Assembly (NCBI GenBank): GCA_021771815.1
Contig: JAETOE010000031.1
Location: forward strand, 1-41,313
Length of the DNA: 41,313 nucleotides
Source of the DNA: Roseburia hominis
Lineage (GTDB): Bacteria; Bacillota; Clostridia; Lachnospirales; Lachnospiraceae
Direction of reading: 5' to 3'
Positions 8,085 to 15,675 of this stretch are shown here, piece after piece. The notes under the pieces were generated by a model, which had not been told where the DNA came from, ran no database searches, and saw nothing but the letters and a program-made list of their open reading frames with translations. A program made the translations under genes and the position numbers. Positions within the stretch are counted from its first letter, which is position 1. Each line of letters starts with the position of its first letter.

Positions 8085-8576
8085 ATGGAATATACACACG
8101 TAGTTCATACATTTGAACCGATCTATGATGCCCGGTCAGAAATACTGATTCTCGGTTCTTTTCCATCGGTGAAATCCAGGGAGAATGCATTTTATTATGG
8201 GCATCCGCAGAACCGTTTCTGGAAGGTGACGGCGGGAATCTTCGGGGAAGAGGTTCCTGTGACGATCCCGGAAAAGCGGGAATTTCTTCTGCACTGTCAC
8301 GTTGCGGTGTGGGATGTGATTGCTTCCTGCGATATCGCGGGTTCGTCGGATGCGTCCATTAAAAATGTAATTGCAAATGATATGAACCGTATCTTAGCGC
8401 ATGCCAATATCCGCAGGATCGGCGTAAATGGGGCGACGGCGTACCGGCTTTTCTTAAAATACTGCATGAGAGACGGAATGCCAAAGGTATGCAGGCTTCC
8501 GTCGACCAGCCCGGCGAATGCGGCGTGGAATGTGGAGCGGCTTAAGGAAGCGTGGAAGGAGAGCCTCGGACTCTGA
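8085..8576 (+). CDS. DNA-deoxyinosine / mismatch-type uracil-DNA glycosylase
   Basis: A 163-aa cytoplasmic base-excision repair enzyme of the uracil-DNA glycosylase superfamily, in the branch that removes hypoxanthine (deaminated adenine). Motif ILGSFPSVKSRE with the following FYYGHPQNRFWK matches the active-site and glycine-serine region of this branch, and the C-terminal RLPSTSPANAAW is the DNA-intercalating SPA-type loop. Full length for the family. GGAGG at 8076-8080 supports the ATG. It has a strong promoter of its own. Substrate choice within the superfamily is inferred from motif pattern only. Confidence 0.85.
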   Translation: MEYTHVVHTFEPIYDARSEILILGSFPSVKSRENAFYYGHPQNRFWKVTAGIFGEEVPVTIPEKREFLLHCHVAVWDVIASCDIAGSSDASIKNVIANDMNRILAHANIRRIGVNGATAYRLFLKYCMRDGMPKVCRLPSTSPANAAWNVERLKEAWKESLGL

Positions 8577-8634
8577 GCGAACCCGTGAGCGGAATGCAGG
8601 AGAAAGCGGCGGAAGGCGATGGAAGGAGCGTATA

Positions 8635-8658
8635 GTGTGAAATATGAATATTTCACAC
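8635..8658. repeat. Perfect 10-bp inverted repeat in the glycosylase/membrane-protein gap
   Basis: GTGTGAAATA-TGAA-TATTTCACAC. It is followed by two overlapping imperfect pairings: GCGATTTGTG with CACAAAGTCGC, and TCTGCGC with GCGCAGA. These could form alternative structures just before the next start codon. An operator or a folded leader are both possible. Confidence 0.6.
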
Positions 8659-8732
8659 GGCGATTTGTGTCTGCGCGTTGCTTGTCACAAAGTCGCTTAT
8701 GCGCAAAGAGCAGCGCAGAAATGGGGATTAAT

Positions 8733-9164
8733 ATGAAAAAGAATGAGCTGACATGGGCGGCGATGCTTGCCGAGGCGGTCGGACTTGTGTCCGCTTTGAT
8801 ATATCTGGGGCTTCAGATATATTACGGAATGGCTTACGGCGCAGATATTTTTGACATTGTGATGAATGTTGCGGCGATGCTTTTAGTCTATGCTGGACTT
8901 ACGCTCCTTTGCGTTTATCCCGAGCGTGTGAATGGGCTGACTAGGGAGGTGTGCAGCGGCGCAGTGAGAAAATATACGATACGCATGGTGCGCACGGCGA
9001 AGCTGATTTTCGTGGAGGGGCTGCTTTTTACGAGTATCTGTGACGTTATGCGTAAGCAGTTAAAGCCCGGGTACAGCCTGATCGTCGTCGTGCTCATCGT
9101 GGCGGTTGCTCTCTATTACGAGTACCGGATCATCCGCATTATCCGCGGGCAGAATAAAAAGTAG
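8733..9164 (+). CDS. Small four-helix membrane protein, unrecognised
   Basis: A 143-aa protein with four hydrophobic segments (about 7-35, 42-65, 85-105, 115-135) and short charged loops; the C-terminus is basic (RIIRGQNKK). I do not recognise the family and assign no function. The start at 8733 follows GGGGA at 8723-8727; the frame is open further upstream, but that part overlaps the inverted-repeat region. It is followed by a hairpin and T-run and may be co-transcribed with the glycosylase gene upstream, 156 nt away. Confidence 0.65.
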   Translation: MKKNELTWAAMLAEAVGLVSALIYLGLQIYYGMAYGADIFDIVMNVAAMLLVYAGLTLLCVYPERVNGLTREVCSGAVRKYTIRMVRTAKLIFVEGLLFTSICDVMRKQLKPGYSLIVVVLIVAVALYYEYRIIRIIRGQNKK

Positions 9165-9171
9165 GGGACGG

Positions 9172-9202
9172 CGCCGTTTGCGGCGAAACCGGGCTTTTTT
9201 TC
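9172..9202 (+). terminator. Probable terminator after the small membrane protein gene
   Basis: CGCCG (9172-9176) pairs with CGGCG (9181-9185), with an alternative CCGTTT/AAACCGG pairing, followed by seven T at 9195-9201. Confidence 0.5.
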
Positions 9203-9206
9203 CTGC

Positions 9207-9235
9207 TTTACAAAGAAAAATGATAATGATAGAAT
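9207..9235 (+). promoter_or_regulatory. Promoter of the coiled-coil gene
   Basis: TTTACA (9207-9212), 17-bp spacer, TAGAAT (9230-9235), about 48 nt before the ATG at 9283. Confidence 0.6.
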
Positions 9236-9282
9236 ACCAATAGGTGTTTTTTGTACGGAAAGCACAGAGGGAGGAAGCGTTT

Positions 9283-10353
9283 ATGGCAAATCTGTATCAG
9301 CAGTTACTGGCGCAGATTCACTCAGGATTAAGCAGGCACGCAAGAGAGCCGGGACGGGCGGAGAGCGCAAGAACGGCAGAGCGGCAGACGGAGGCGAGGT
9401 CTAAAGCGCACAGACAGACAGAGAACGTGTCAAAAGCGCAGACGGAGACAGAAATGCCGGGAAACGGCGCGGGGAAAGCACAGATTAAGACAGTAATCAT
9501 AGAAGATAGCATACCGGGAGAACAGGCTGAGGCAGGAAGCGGACAAAGAGCGTCGGAAACGCGGACCGGGACGCAGGAAGAGAACGCACGAAGTGTGCAG
9601 GAAACGCAGGAACGGGAAAGGATACAGACAGAGGTGGAAAAAGAAGATTTCTTATTAAGTCAGATTGATGAATTCAGAGAGAAAGCGAAGCAGCTTCAGG
9701 AACTGATTGCGGCGAAGGAAACAAAGGCGCAGGAGCTTCAGTCAGTCGTAAATGAGCGCGAGGGCAAGGCGAAGGAGTGGCAGAGCATTCTGACAGAGCG
9801 TCAGGTGGAGGCTGACAAGATCGTGACGGAGTTCACGGAGAAGGTGGACGGGCTTGCAGACTGTGTGACGAAGAAGATGACAGAGATTGAGGCGAGCATT
9901 TCGGAGCAGGTCGCGCAGGTCAAGAATGCCAGCGAGCAGCAGCTTGAGGCGAACCGCAAGCTCAACGAAGATCAGATTGCCGCGAATAAGAAGCTTTCCG
10001 AGGAGCAGCTTGCGACGAACAAGCAGTTTCTTGAGGAGCAGGCGATTGCGAATAAGAAGCTTTCCGAGGGACAGATCGCAGAGGTCAAGGCATTGCTTGA
10101 GAATGCGACGACGCAGCTCGAGTCGATCAAGACCGATCTTTCCGAGAAGGTGCATTCCGAGAATGTCAAGTGTTACCGGAACATTCAGGATCTGTTCAAT
10201 GAATTTGATTCTAAGATTGAGAAGATGGACGAGATGGAGCAGGGAGTCGGTTCCGTCAAGGGATATGTGAAATGTCTGTCCTGGTTTTCCATTCTTAATT
10301 TTGTAATTTTGATCGGATTTATCTTGTACTCTCTGGGAGTATTTAATTTCTAA
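9283..10353 (+). CDS. Tail-anchored coiled-coil protein, unrecognised
   Basis: A 356-aa protein with three parts. Residues 1-120 are low-complexity, rich in Ala, Arg, Glu, Gln and Thr. Residues about 120-320 are an almost continuous coiled coil containing phased near-repeats of 11-12 residues with the pattern NKKLSEEQLA (about 225-270). A single hydrophobic segment (about 333-352, LNFVILIGFILYSLGVF) ends the protein four residues from the C-terminus. There is no signal peptide, so the coiled coil should lie in the cytoplasm with the tail in the membrane. GGGAGG at 9269-9274 supports the start. I know no function; scaffold or cell-shape roles would be guesses. Confidence 0.8.
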   Translation: MANLYQQLLAQIHSGLSRHAREPGRAESARTAERQTEARSKAHRQTENVSKAQTETEMPGNGAGKAQIKTVIIEDSIPGEQAEAGSGQRASETRTGTQEENARSVQETQERERIQTEVEKEDFLLSQIDEFREKAKQLQELIAAKETKAQELQSVVNEREGKAKEWQSILTERQVEADKIVTEFTEKVDGLADCVTKKMTEIEASISEQVAQVKNASEQQLEANRKLNEDQIAANKKLSEEQLATNKQFLEEQAIANKKLSEGQIAEVKALLENATTQLESIKTDLSEKVHSENVKCYRNIQDLFNEFDSKIEKMDEMEQGVGSVKGYVKCLSWFSILNFVILIGFILYSLGVFNF

Positions 10354-10365
10354 ATGATGAAAAAT

Positions 10366-10543
10366 CAGTGGGACGCGGCGTAAGCTGGCGTCCGCTTTGT
10401 TCTGCAATAGGAAATTGCGTCCTATTGCAGAAAAGCACTGCGTGCACAGATGCGCAGCTGTCGCGCGCGGAACAAAAGCTGCGCTGCCGGAAAATTTGAA
10501 ACGCGAGAGTGTGCGAAGCGCACTTTTGTTCCTTTATAGGAAC
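10366..10543 (+). other. Highly structured leader upstream of the pyrophosphatase gene
   Basis: Consecutive hairpins: GGACGC/GCGTCC near 10371-10393; a perfect 13-bp stem TTCTGCAATAGGA/TCCTATTGCAGAA (10400-10432); CTGCG/CGCAG near 10438-10457; GTGTGC-GAA-GCGCAC (10509-10523); and GTTCCT-TTAT-AGGAAC (10528-10543). A long-range pairing GGAACAAAAG (10469-10478) with CTTTTGTTCC (10523-10532) would compete with the last hairpin. It ends about 47 nt before the start codon. Confidence 0.6.
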
Positions 10544-10589
10544 TTCGGAGAACAAATTGATTTTTGGGGGAATGAGAAAGGAGGGGCGT

Positions 10590-12248
10590 ATGGCTGCAGA
10601 GACAAAAAAGAAGGTATGGGTCGTCGGACATAAGAATCCGGATACGGATGCAATCTGCGCGGCAATTTCCTACGCGTATCTGAAGAATCAGACGGAAGAT
10701 AAGGAGTACGTTGCGAAGCGCGCCGGAAACATCAATGAGGAGACGCGTTATGTGCTGGAACATTTCGGTGTAAAAGAGCCGGAGCTTGTGACTTACGCCG
10801 GAGCGCAGATCAAGGATATCAGTATCCGCAAGACGGCGGGCGTTGGCAGCCAGATTTCCTTAAAGCGCGCGTGGGAACTGATGAAGAAGCTCGAGGTCGT
10901 GACGCTTCCGGTGACGAGTCAGTTCGGTATGCTTGAGGGCGTGATCGTGACGAAGGATATCGCGACTTCCTATATGGACGTGCTGGATAACTGTGTGCTG
11001 TCAGCGGCGCGGACGCAGTACAAGACGATTGCGGAGACGATCGACGGCGAGGTCTGTGAGGGAAATGAACACGCGCATTTTGTGCGGGGCAAGGTGGTCG
11101 TGGCGACCTCGAACCCGGAGTACATGGCGGACTATATTGAGGACGACGATCTTGTGATCTTAGGCGACCGCGAGGAGGCGCAGATGCAGGCGATCCGGTC
11201 AAATGCGAGCTGTATCATTATCGGCGGCGGACTGGAGGTCGATGAGGAGGTAAGGGAGCTTGCGGGGAAGCACGACTGCGTGATCATCACGACGCCGTTC
11301 GATACCTTTTCGATCGCGCGTCTGATCAACCAGAGTATGCCGATCAAGCAGTATATGACAAAGCATGACCTGATTACGTTTAACATAGACGATTATGTGG
11401 ATGACGTCAAGGAAGTCATGTCCAAGGTGCGCCACAGGGATTTCCCGGTGCTCGGGGAGAACGGCAAGTATGTCGGCATGGTATCCCGGAGAAATCTGAT
11501 GAGCATGCAGAAGAAGCAGGTCATTTTAGTCGACCACAATGAGAAGTCGCAGGCGGTGGATGGCATCAATGAGGCGGAGATTCTGGAGATCATCGATCAT
11601 CACAGGCTGGGGAGCCTTGAGACGATCTCTCCGGTCTATTTCCGAAATCAGCCGCTTGGCTGTACGTCCACGATCATCAGCCAGATGTACGAGGAAAAGG
11701 GGATTGCGATTCCGAAGAATATCGCGGGGCTTCTGCTTTCGGCGATTATTTCCGATACGCTGATGTTCCGTTCTCCGACCTGCACCGCACTTGATAAGGC
11801 GGCGGCGGAGAAGCTTGCGGGGATCGCGGAGATTGATATTGAGGAGCATGCGAAGAATATGTTTCGCGCGGGAAGCGATTTCAAGAATAAGACGACGGAG
11901 GAGATCTTCTATCAGGATTTCAAGATATTCCACACGGACGACTGCGATTTCGGCGTTGCGCAGATCAGTGCGATGAGCCGGGAAGAACTGGACCGTATCG
12001 GCGAGCAGCTTTCTCCGTTCCTGTCGCAGGTGCTCGGCGAGAAGAAGCTTGATATCGTGTATGTGATGTTGACCGATATCTTAGAGGAATCCTCGAAGGT
12101 CATTTTTGCGGGGGACGATGCAGGCAGGCTCCTTGCGCGCGCGTTTAAGAAGCAGGAGGACGGAAACGGCATTCTTCTCGACGGCATCGTTTCCAGAAAG
12201 AAGCAGATGATACCGACGCTTATGAATACGCTCGCGGAGCGCGCATAG
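10590..12248 (+). CDS. ppaC: CBS-domain manganese-dependent inorganic pyrophosphatase (family II)
   Basis: A 552-aa cytoplasmic enzyme that hydrolyses pyrophosphate to two phosphates. The DHH catalytic domain is split by a regulatory insert, as in the clostridial CBS-PPases. Residues 1-75 carry GHKNPDTDAICAAISYA (metal ligands). Then follow CBS 1 (about 75-130), a DRTGG domain (about 150-240) and CBS 2 (about 250-305). The DHH part resumes with LVDHNEKSQA and IIDHHRLG, and the C-terminal DHHA2 domain carries GIVSRKKQM for phosphate binding. In this family adenine nucleotides bound by the CBS pair regulate activity. AAAGGAGGGG just upstream fixes the start at 10590. Confidence 0.92.
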   Translation: MAAETKKKVWVVGHKNPDTDAICAAISYAYLKNQTEDKEYVAKRAGNINEETRYVLEHFGVKEPELVTYAGAQIKDISIRKTAGVGSQISLKRAWELMKKLEVVTLPVTSQFGMLEGVIVTKDIATSYMDVLDNCVLSAARTQYKTIAETIDGEVCEGNEHAHFVRGKVVVATSNPEYMADYIEDDDLVILGDREEAQMQAIRSNASCIIIGGGLEVDEEVRELAGKHDCVIITTPFDTFSIARLINQSMPIKQYMTKHDLITFNIDDYVDDVKEVMSKVRHRDFPVLGENGKYVGMVSRRNLMSMQKKQVILVDHNEKSQAVDGINEAEILEIIDHHRLGSLETISPVYFRNQPLGCTSTIISQMYEEKGIAIPKNIAGLLLSAIISDTLMFRSPTCTALDKAAAEKLAGIAEIDIEEHAKNMFRAGSDFKNKTTEEIFYQDFKIFHTDDCDFGVAQISAMSREELDRIGEQLSPFLSQVLGEKKLDIVYVMLTDILEESSKVIFAGDDAGRLLARAFKKQEDGNGILLDGIVSRKKQMIPTLMNTLAERA

Positions 12249-12260
12249 CGCGGCGGGCAG

Positions 12261-13106
12261 CTATAAAAGGCTTTGGCGGTAATCCCTCGGGGATTCCCCA
12301 AAGCTTTTTTTGTATGCCCGCGAGAAGGTCGAGTAGTTCTTAAAGCCGCAGGCGTAGCAGACGTCGGTGATCGGCGTTCCGGCGGCAATGTACTCTTTCG
12401 CGAGAAATAGGCGTTTTGTCAGAAGATATCCCCCAATCGTGTAGCCGGTCTGCTCCTTGAAGGTGTGCATGAGATAATAGCGGCTTAAGTAAAAGCGCGA
12501 AGAAAGTTCGTCGATGGAAATGTCTTCGGTCAGGTGTTCATTCAGGTAAGAAAGGATCGCCACGATTTTCCCGTTGGACGCCGAATCGCCGATAAATTCG
12601 ATGTGGTTGTGCAGGGCGGCGCGGTTCAACTGAATCATAAATTCGAGAAACAGGATGCGCCGGTGCAGTTCGCAGGCGTAGTCCGTGTCTTTCGCGGAGG
12701 CGTCAAGCTTGCGGATGGAATCGCCGAGACTGCCTGTCCTTGAGGAGTGGAGCCGGAGGACGTGCGCCTGTTCCGCGTAGGCGTGCTCAAAACACAGGGC
12801 GAGGTTATTTCCTTTTGCTTCATATCCGGCGAGAAATTCCGGGGAGACATAGAGGATGATGCGCTCGTAGGGCGTGTCCGAATGAATGATGGGCTTGTGC
12901 ACCTCACCGGCGTTGACGAGTACAATATCATTTGGAGAGAGCGCGTAGGTGCGTCCCTCGATGCAGTAGGTCACGTCGCCCTCAAGGAGAATCAGAATCT
13001 TGTGAAAATCGTGATAGTGGTAGGTAAATTCCTTGCGTTCCGTGTCCTTAAGGTGAAACATTTTAAAGCTGCTGGTCAGGTAGCCGACTTTTTTGTGTTC
13101 TGGCAT
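12261..13106 (-). CDS. AraC-family transcriptional regulator with cupin sensor domain
   Basis: A 281-aa protein. The N-terminal cupin (about 10-110) shows HYHDFHKILILLEGD and the NDIVLVNAGEVH strand typical of AraC ligand domains; the C-terminal half carries two helix-turn-helix motifs (ISIDELSSRFYLSRYYLMHTFKEQTG and ITDVCYACGFKNYSTFSRAYKKSFGESP). AGGAGG lies directly upstream of the minus-strand start. It is divergent from the PLP-enzyme gene, and the shared region has an inverted pair of 12-15 bp motifs, so that gene is a likely target. The effector is unknown. Its 3' end doubles as the terminator of the convergent pyrophosphatase gene. Confidence 0.9.
   Translation of the reverse strand: MPEHKKVGYLTSSFKMFHLKDTERKEFTYHYHDFHKILILLEGDVTYCIEGRTYALSPNDIVLVNAGEVHKPIIHSDTPYERIILYVSPEFLAGYEAKGNNLALCFEHAYAEQAHVLRLHSSRTGSLGDSIRKLDASAKDTDYACELHRRILFLEFMIQLNRAALHNHIEFIGDSASNGKIVAILSYLNEHLTEDISIDELSSRFYLSRYYLMHTFKEQTGYTIGGYLLTKRLFLAKEYIAAGTPITDVCYACGFKNYSTFSRAYKKSFGESPRDYRQSLL
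12267..12311 (+). terminator. Terminator of the pyrophosphatase gene, inside the convergent AraC coding sequence
   Basis: GGCTTTGG...AATCCC pairs with GGGGATT...CCAAAGC, followed by seven T at 12305-12311. The hairpin lies wholly in the last codons of the minus-strand regulator gene (codons for SFGESPRDYRQSLL). Confidence 0.75.
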
Positions 13107-13160
13107 GGCGCTTGTTTCCTCCTAAATATAAGTTGTAGGGATCAAGATACATTTACTCTA

Positions 13161-13229
13161 ATACAAAAAAACACTATTTGCAATATAAAAAGCACTGGAC
13201 GGGTATATATTCTAAAAAGTGTTTTGTAT
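13161..13229. promoter_or_regulatory. Inverted motif pair between the AraC regulator and the PLP enzyme
   Basis: ATACAAAAAAACACT (13161-13175) and AGTGTTTTGTAT (13218-13229) are inverted copies of one motif apart from three extra A. The right copy overlaps a TATAAT at 13227-13232 pointing toward the PLP-enzyme gene. The AT-rich gap holds no other gene. Confidence 0.5.
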
Positions 13230-13250
13230 AATAAATGTATTGAAATAAGA

Positions 13251-13386
13251 TAACTGTTCAGGACAGATTTATGCGGAACCGCATAAATCGTATGAAAACG
13301 TATAGAATGCAGGAGCAAGCCTCATCAGCGAAGCTGATTTTCATTGGCTTGCGGCTTGTATCTGTGAAGATACTGAACAGATACGA
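13251..13386 (+). repeat. Dispersed structured repeat, copy 2 (136 bp)
   Basis: About 96% identical to 3197-3333 and in the same orientation; it ends 41 nt before the PLP-enzyme start codon and would be part of its leader if transcribed from the TATAAT at 13227. The palindrome (13266-13289) and the GCAAGCC/GGCTTGC hairpin with inner ATCAGC-GAA-GCTGAT (13324-13338) are unchanged. At the right end GTATCT can pair with either of two later AGATAC segments. Confidence 0.85.
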
Positions 13387-13427
13387 AATAAGAAAGCATG
13401 TACGACGAAAATGGAGGGAACAATAAT

Positions 13428-14612
13428 ATGAAGAATTTCAGTAATTACACAGATTATGATACGAAAGAGGAACTGCATTTTGAGTCGAAAGCGGTGCACG
13501 GTGCGCTCGGGACAGAACCGCTGACAGGTGCGGTCAGCATGCCGATCTTTCAGGCTGCGACATTCCGCCACCCGGAGCTTGGCCGGTCCACGGGCTTTGC
13601 ATACAGCAGACTGGAGAACCCGACCAGACAGGAATTGGAGCGCACGATGGCGATTTTGGAGGGCGGAATTAAGGGATTTGCGTTCTCGAGCGGCCAGGCG
13701 GCGAATATGGCTGTATTTTCCCTTCTTAATCCCGGCGAACATGTGATTCTAACCGACGATATTTACGGCGGAACCTTCCGTATTATTGGGGATGTGTTCG
13801 GAAAATACGGCATTGAGCACACGTATGTGGATATGTCCGATCTAAGCGAGGTGTGTGCGGCGATCCGTCCGAATACGAAGATGTTCTTTATCGAGACGCC
13901 GACGAACCCGATGATGAAAGTCGCGGATATTCATGCGGTGTCTGAGATCGCGAAGGAAATCGGCGCGCTTACTGTTGTAGACAACACGTTTCTGACCCCG
14001 TATTTCCAGAAACCGCTGACGCTTGGCGCGGACATCGTAACGCACAGCTCTACCAAGTATCTCGGCGGACACAACGATACGATTTCCGGTATCGTGGTAG
14101 TGCGTGACAGCGAGGAGATCGCGGAGAAGATTCATATTCATATCAAGTCTCACGGCAGCCAGCTTGCACCGCTTGACAGCTGGCTGGTACTGCGCGGCAT
14201 CAAGACGCTTGCCGTGCGTATGGACCGCCACAATGAGAACGCGATGAAGGTCGCGGACTGGCTCCGCACCCAGCCGAAGGTGAAGAAGGTCTACTATGTG
14301 GGCTTTGAGGATCATAAGGATTACGCGGTGACGAAGAAGCAGACGACGGGCTTCGGCGGTATGATTTCTTTTACGGTGGACTGCTTTGAGACGGCAAAGA
14401 ATATTTTAAAGGGCGTAGATATGATTATGTTCGCGGAGAGTCTTGGCGGTACCGAGACGCTTATCACCTACCCGACGACGCAGACGCACGAGGATACGCC
14501 GCTTGACGTCAAGGAGAAGCTTGGCATTACGGACAGCTTTCTGCGGATGTCGGTCGGCATCGAGAATGCGGACGATATTATTGCGGACTTAGACCGCGCG
14601 ATGAACGGCTGA
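13428..14612 (+). CDS. Cys/Met-metabolism PLP-dependent enzyme (cystathionine lyase/synthase or methionine gamma-lyase family)
   Basis: A 394-aa cytoplasmic fold-type I PLP enzyme. The Schiff-base lysine is K210 in HSSTKYLGGH; the phosphate-binding and active-site segments FAYSRLENPTR and FSSGQAANMAV and the cofactor aspartate in VVDNTFLTP are all present. These fix the family but not the reaction: cystathionine gamma-synthase, beta-lyase, gamma-lyase and methionine gamma-lyase share them. GGAGGG before the ATG at 13428 decides the start. dapF follows after 13 nt with its own strong ribosome site, so the two are probably one transcript. The divergent AraC gene may control it. Confidence 0.9.
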   Translation: MKNFSNYTDYDTKEELHFESKAVHGALGTEPLTGAVSMPIFQAATFRHPELGRSTGFAYSRLENPTRQELERTMAILEGGIKGFAFSSGQAANMAVFSLLNPGEHVILTDDIYGGTFRIIGDVFGKYGIEHTYVDMSDLSEVCAAIRPNTKMFFIETPTNPMMKVADIHAVSEIAKEIGALTVVDNTFLTPYFQKPLTLGADIVTHSSTKYLGGHNDTISGIVVVRDSEEIAEKIHIHIKSHGSQLAPLDSWLVLRGIKTLAVRMDRHNENAMKVADWLRTQPKVKKVYYVGFEDHKDYAVTKKQTTGFGGMISFTVDCFETAKNILKGVDMIMFAESLGGTETLITYPTTQTHEDTPLDVKEKLGITDSFLRMSVGIENADDIIADLDRAMNG

Positions 14613-14625
14613 GGAGGAAGAAGAA

Positions 14626-15477
14626 ATGCGATTTACGAAAATGCAGGCGTTCGGCAATGATTATGTCTACATCGACGCCATTCATCAGGAATTAAAGAAT
14701 CTGCCGGAACTGGCAAGATTTGTCAGCGACAGGCATTTTGCGATAGGCTCCGACGGCATGGTGCTTATCTGTCCGTCCGAAACGGGGGATTTCCGTATGC
14801 GGATGTTCAACCCGGACGGCACGGAGGGAGAGATGTGCGGAAACGCGCTGCGCAGCGTCGGCAAATATGTCTATGACCACAGGCTGACGGATAAGACAAA
14901 GCTTGTGATTGAGACGCTGGGCGGTATGCAGCATTTGACGCTCACGGTCACGGACGGTCTTGTTTCTAATATCCGGGCGGACATCGGAGAACCGCGTCTT
15001 GACACCGGGGTGATTCCGGTAAATACGGATATGCCGGAATTTATCGAGCAGCCCGTGACGGTACTTGATAAGACGTTTCACATCACGGCGTTATCGTGGG
15101 GCAATCCGCATTGTGCGATGTACGTGGATTCGGTCGCAGACCTGGATGTGGAGGGCTTCGGCAGGACGATTGAACACATGACGGGGCTGTTTCCGAATAA
15201 GACGAACGTCACGTTTGCAGAGTTCGTGCGCCGCGATTACATCAAGATACGTGAGTGGGAGCGAGGCACGGGAGAGACGATCGGCTGCGGGACAGGCTGT
15301 GCGACGGCGGTCGTGGCGGGCGTGCTCACCGGGCGCACCGACCGGAAAGTCACGGTGGAACAGATCGGCGGACCGCTCTTAATTGAGTGGGATGAGGAGA
15401 CGAACCATGTGCTCATGACAGGACCGTCCCACACGGTATTTGAAGCGGAGATCGACGCGTCGCATATCCTGATGTGA
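14626..15477 (+). CDS. dapF: Diaminopimelate epimerase
   Basis: A 283-aa cytoplasmic, cofactor-independent epimerase converting LL- to meso-diaminopimelate, the last DAP step before lysine and peptidoglycan. The N-terminal FTKMQAFGNDYVYID, the catalytic base cysteine C71 in MCGNALR and the second catalytic cysteine C221 in TIGCGTGCA are all present. The family usually has alanine where C225 lies. AGGAGG precedes the start. Its product is the substrate of MurE, encoded 198 bp downstream. Confidence 0.96.
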   Translation: MRFTKMQAFGNDYVYIDAIHQELKNLPELARFVSDRHFAIGSDGMVLICPSETGDFRMRMFNPDGTEGEMCGNALRSVGKYVYDHRLTDKTKLVIETLGGMQHLTLTVTDGLVSNIRADIGEPRLDTGVIPVNTDMPEFIEQPVTVLDKTFHITALSWGNPHCAMYVDSVADLDVEGFGRTIEHMTGLFPNKTNVTFAEFVRRDYIKIREWERGTGETIGCGTGCATAVVAGVLTGRTDRKVTVEQIGGPLLIEWDEETNHVLMTGPSHTVFEAEIDASHILM

Positions 15478-15554
15478 GAGAATGTCAGGAGGCTTTATGA
15501 AATAAAGCTGAATGTGGTTGTCGGAACGGCCGCAAGGAATGAACAGGACAGGAT

Positions 15555-15586
15555 AACCCGCTGGGAGATAGTACCCGGCGGGTTTT
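15555..15586 (+). terminator. Possible terminator after dapF
   Basis: AACCCGC (15555-15561) pairs with GCGGGTT (15578-15584) with GGG/CCC inside, followed by only four T in a row. Partial read-through into murE is plausible. Confidence 0.45.
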
Positions 15587-15675
15587 GACGGATATATGAT
15601 ATAAAGCAGTGCGTAGGAAGTGTGTGCAGGAAGAAGAAGTCCGAAGTGTAATGCTGCGGAAGGGAGGAAAGAAAG

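Noticed and set aside
9742-10407. 221-codon minus-strand frame opposite the coiled-coil gene
   Set aside because: It is the Leu/Arg-rich mirror of a repetitive coiled-coil gene, with no ribosome site; the plus-strand gene has promoter and ribosome site.
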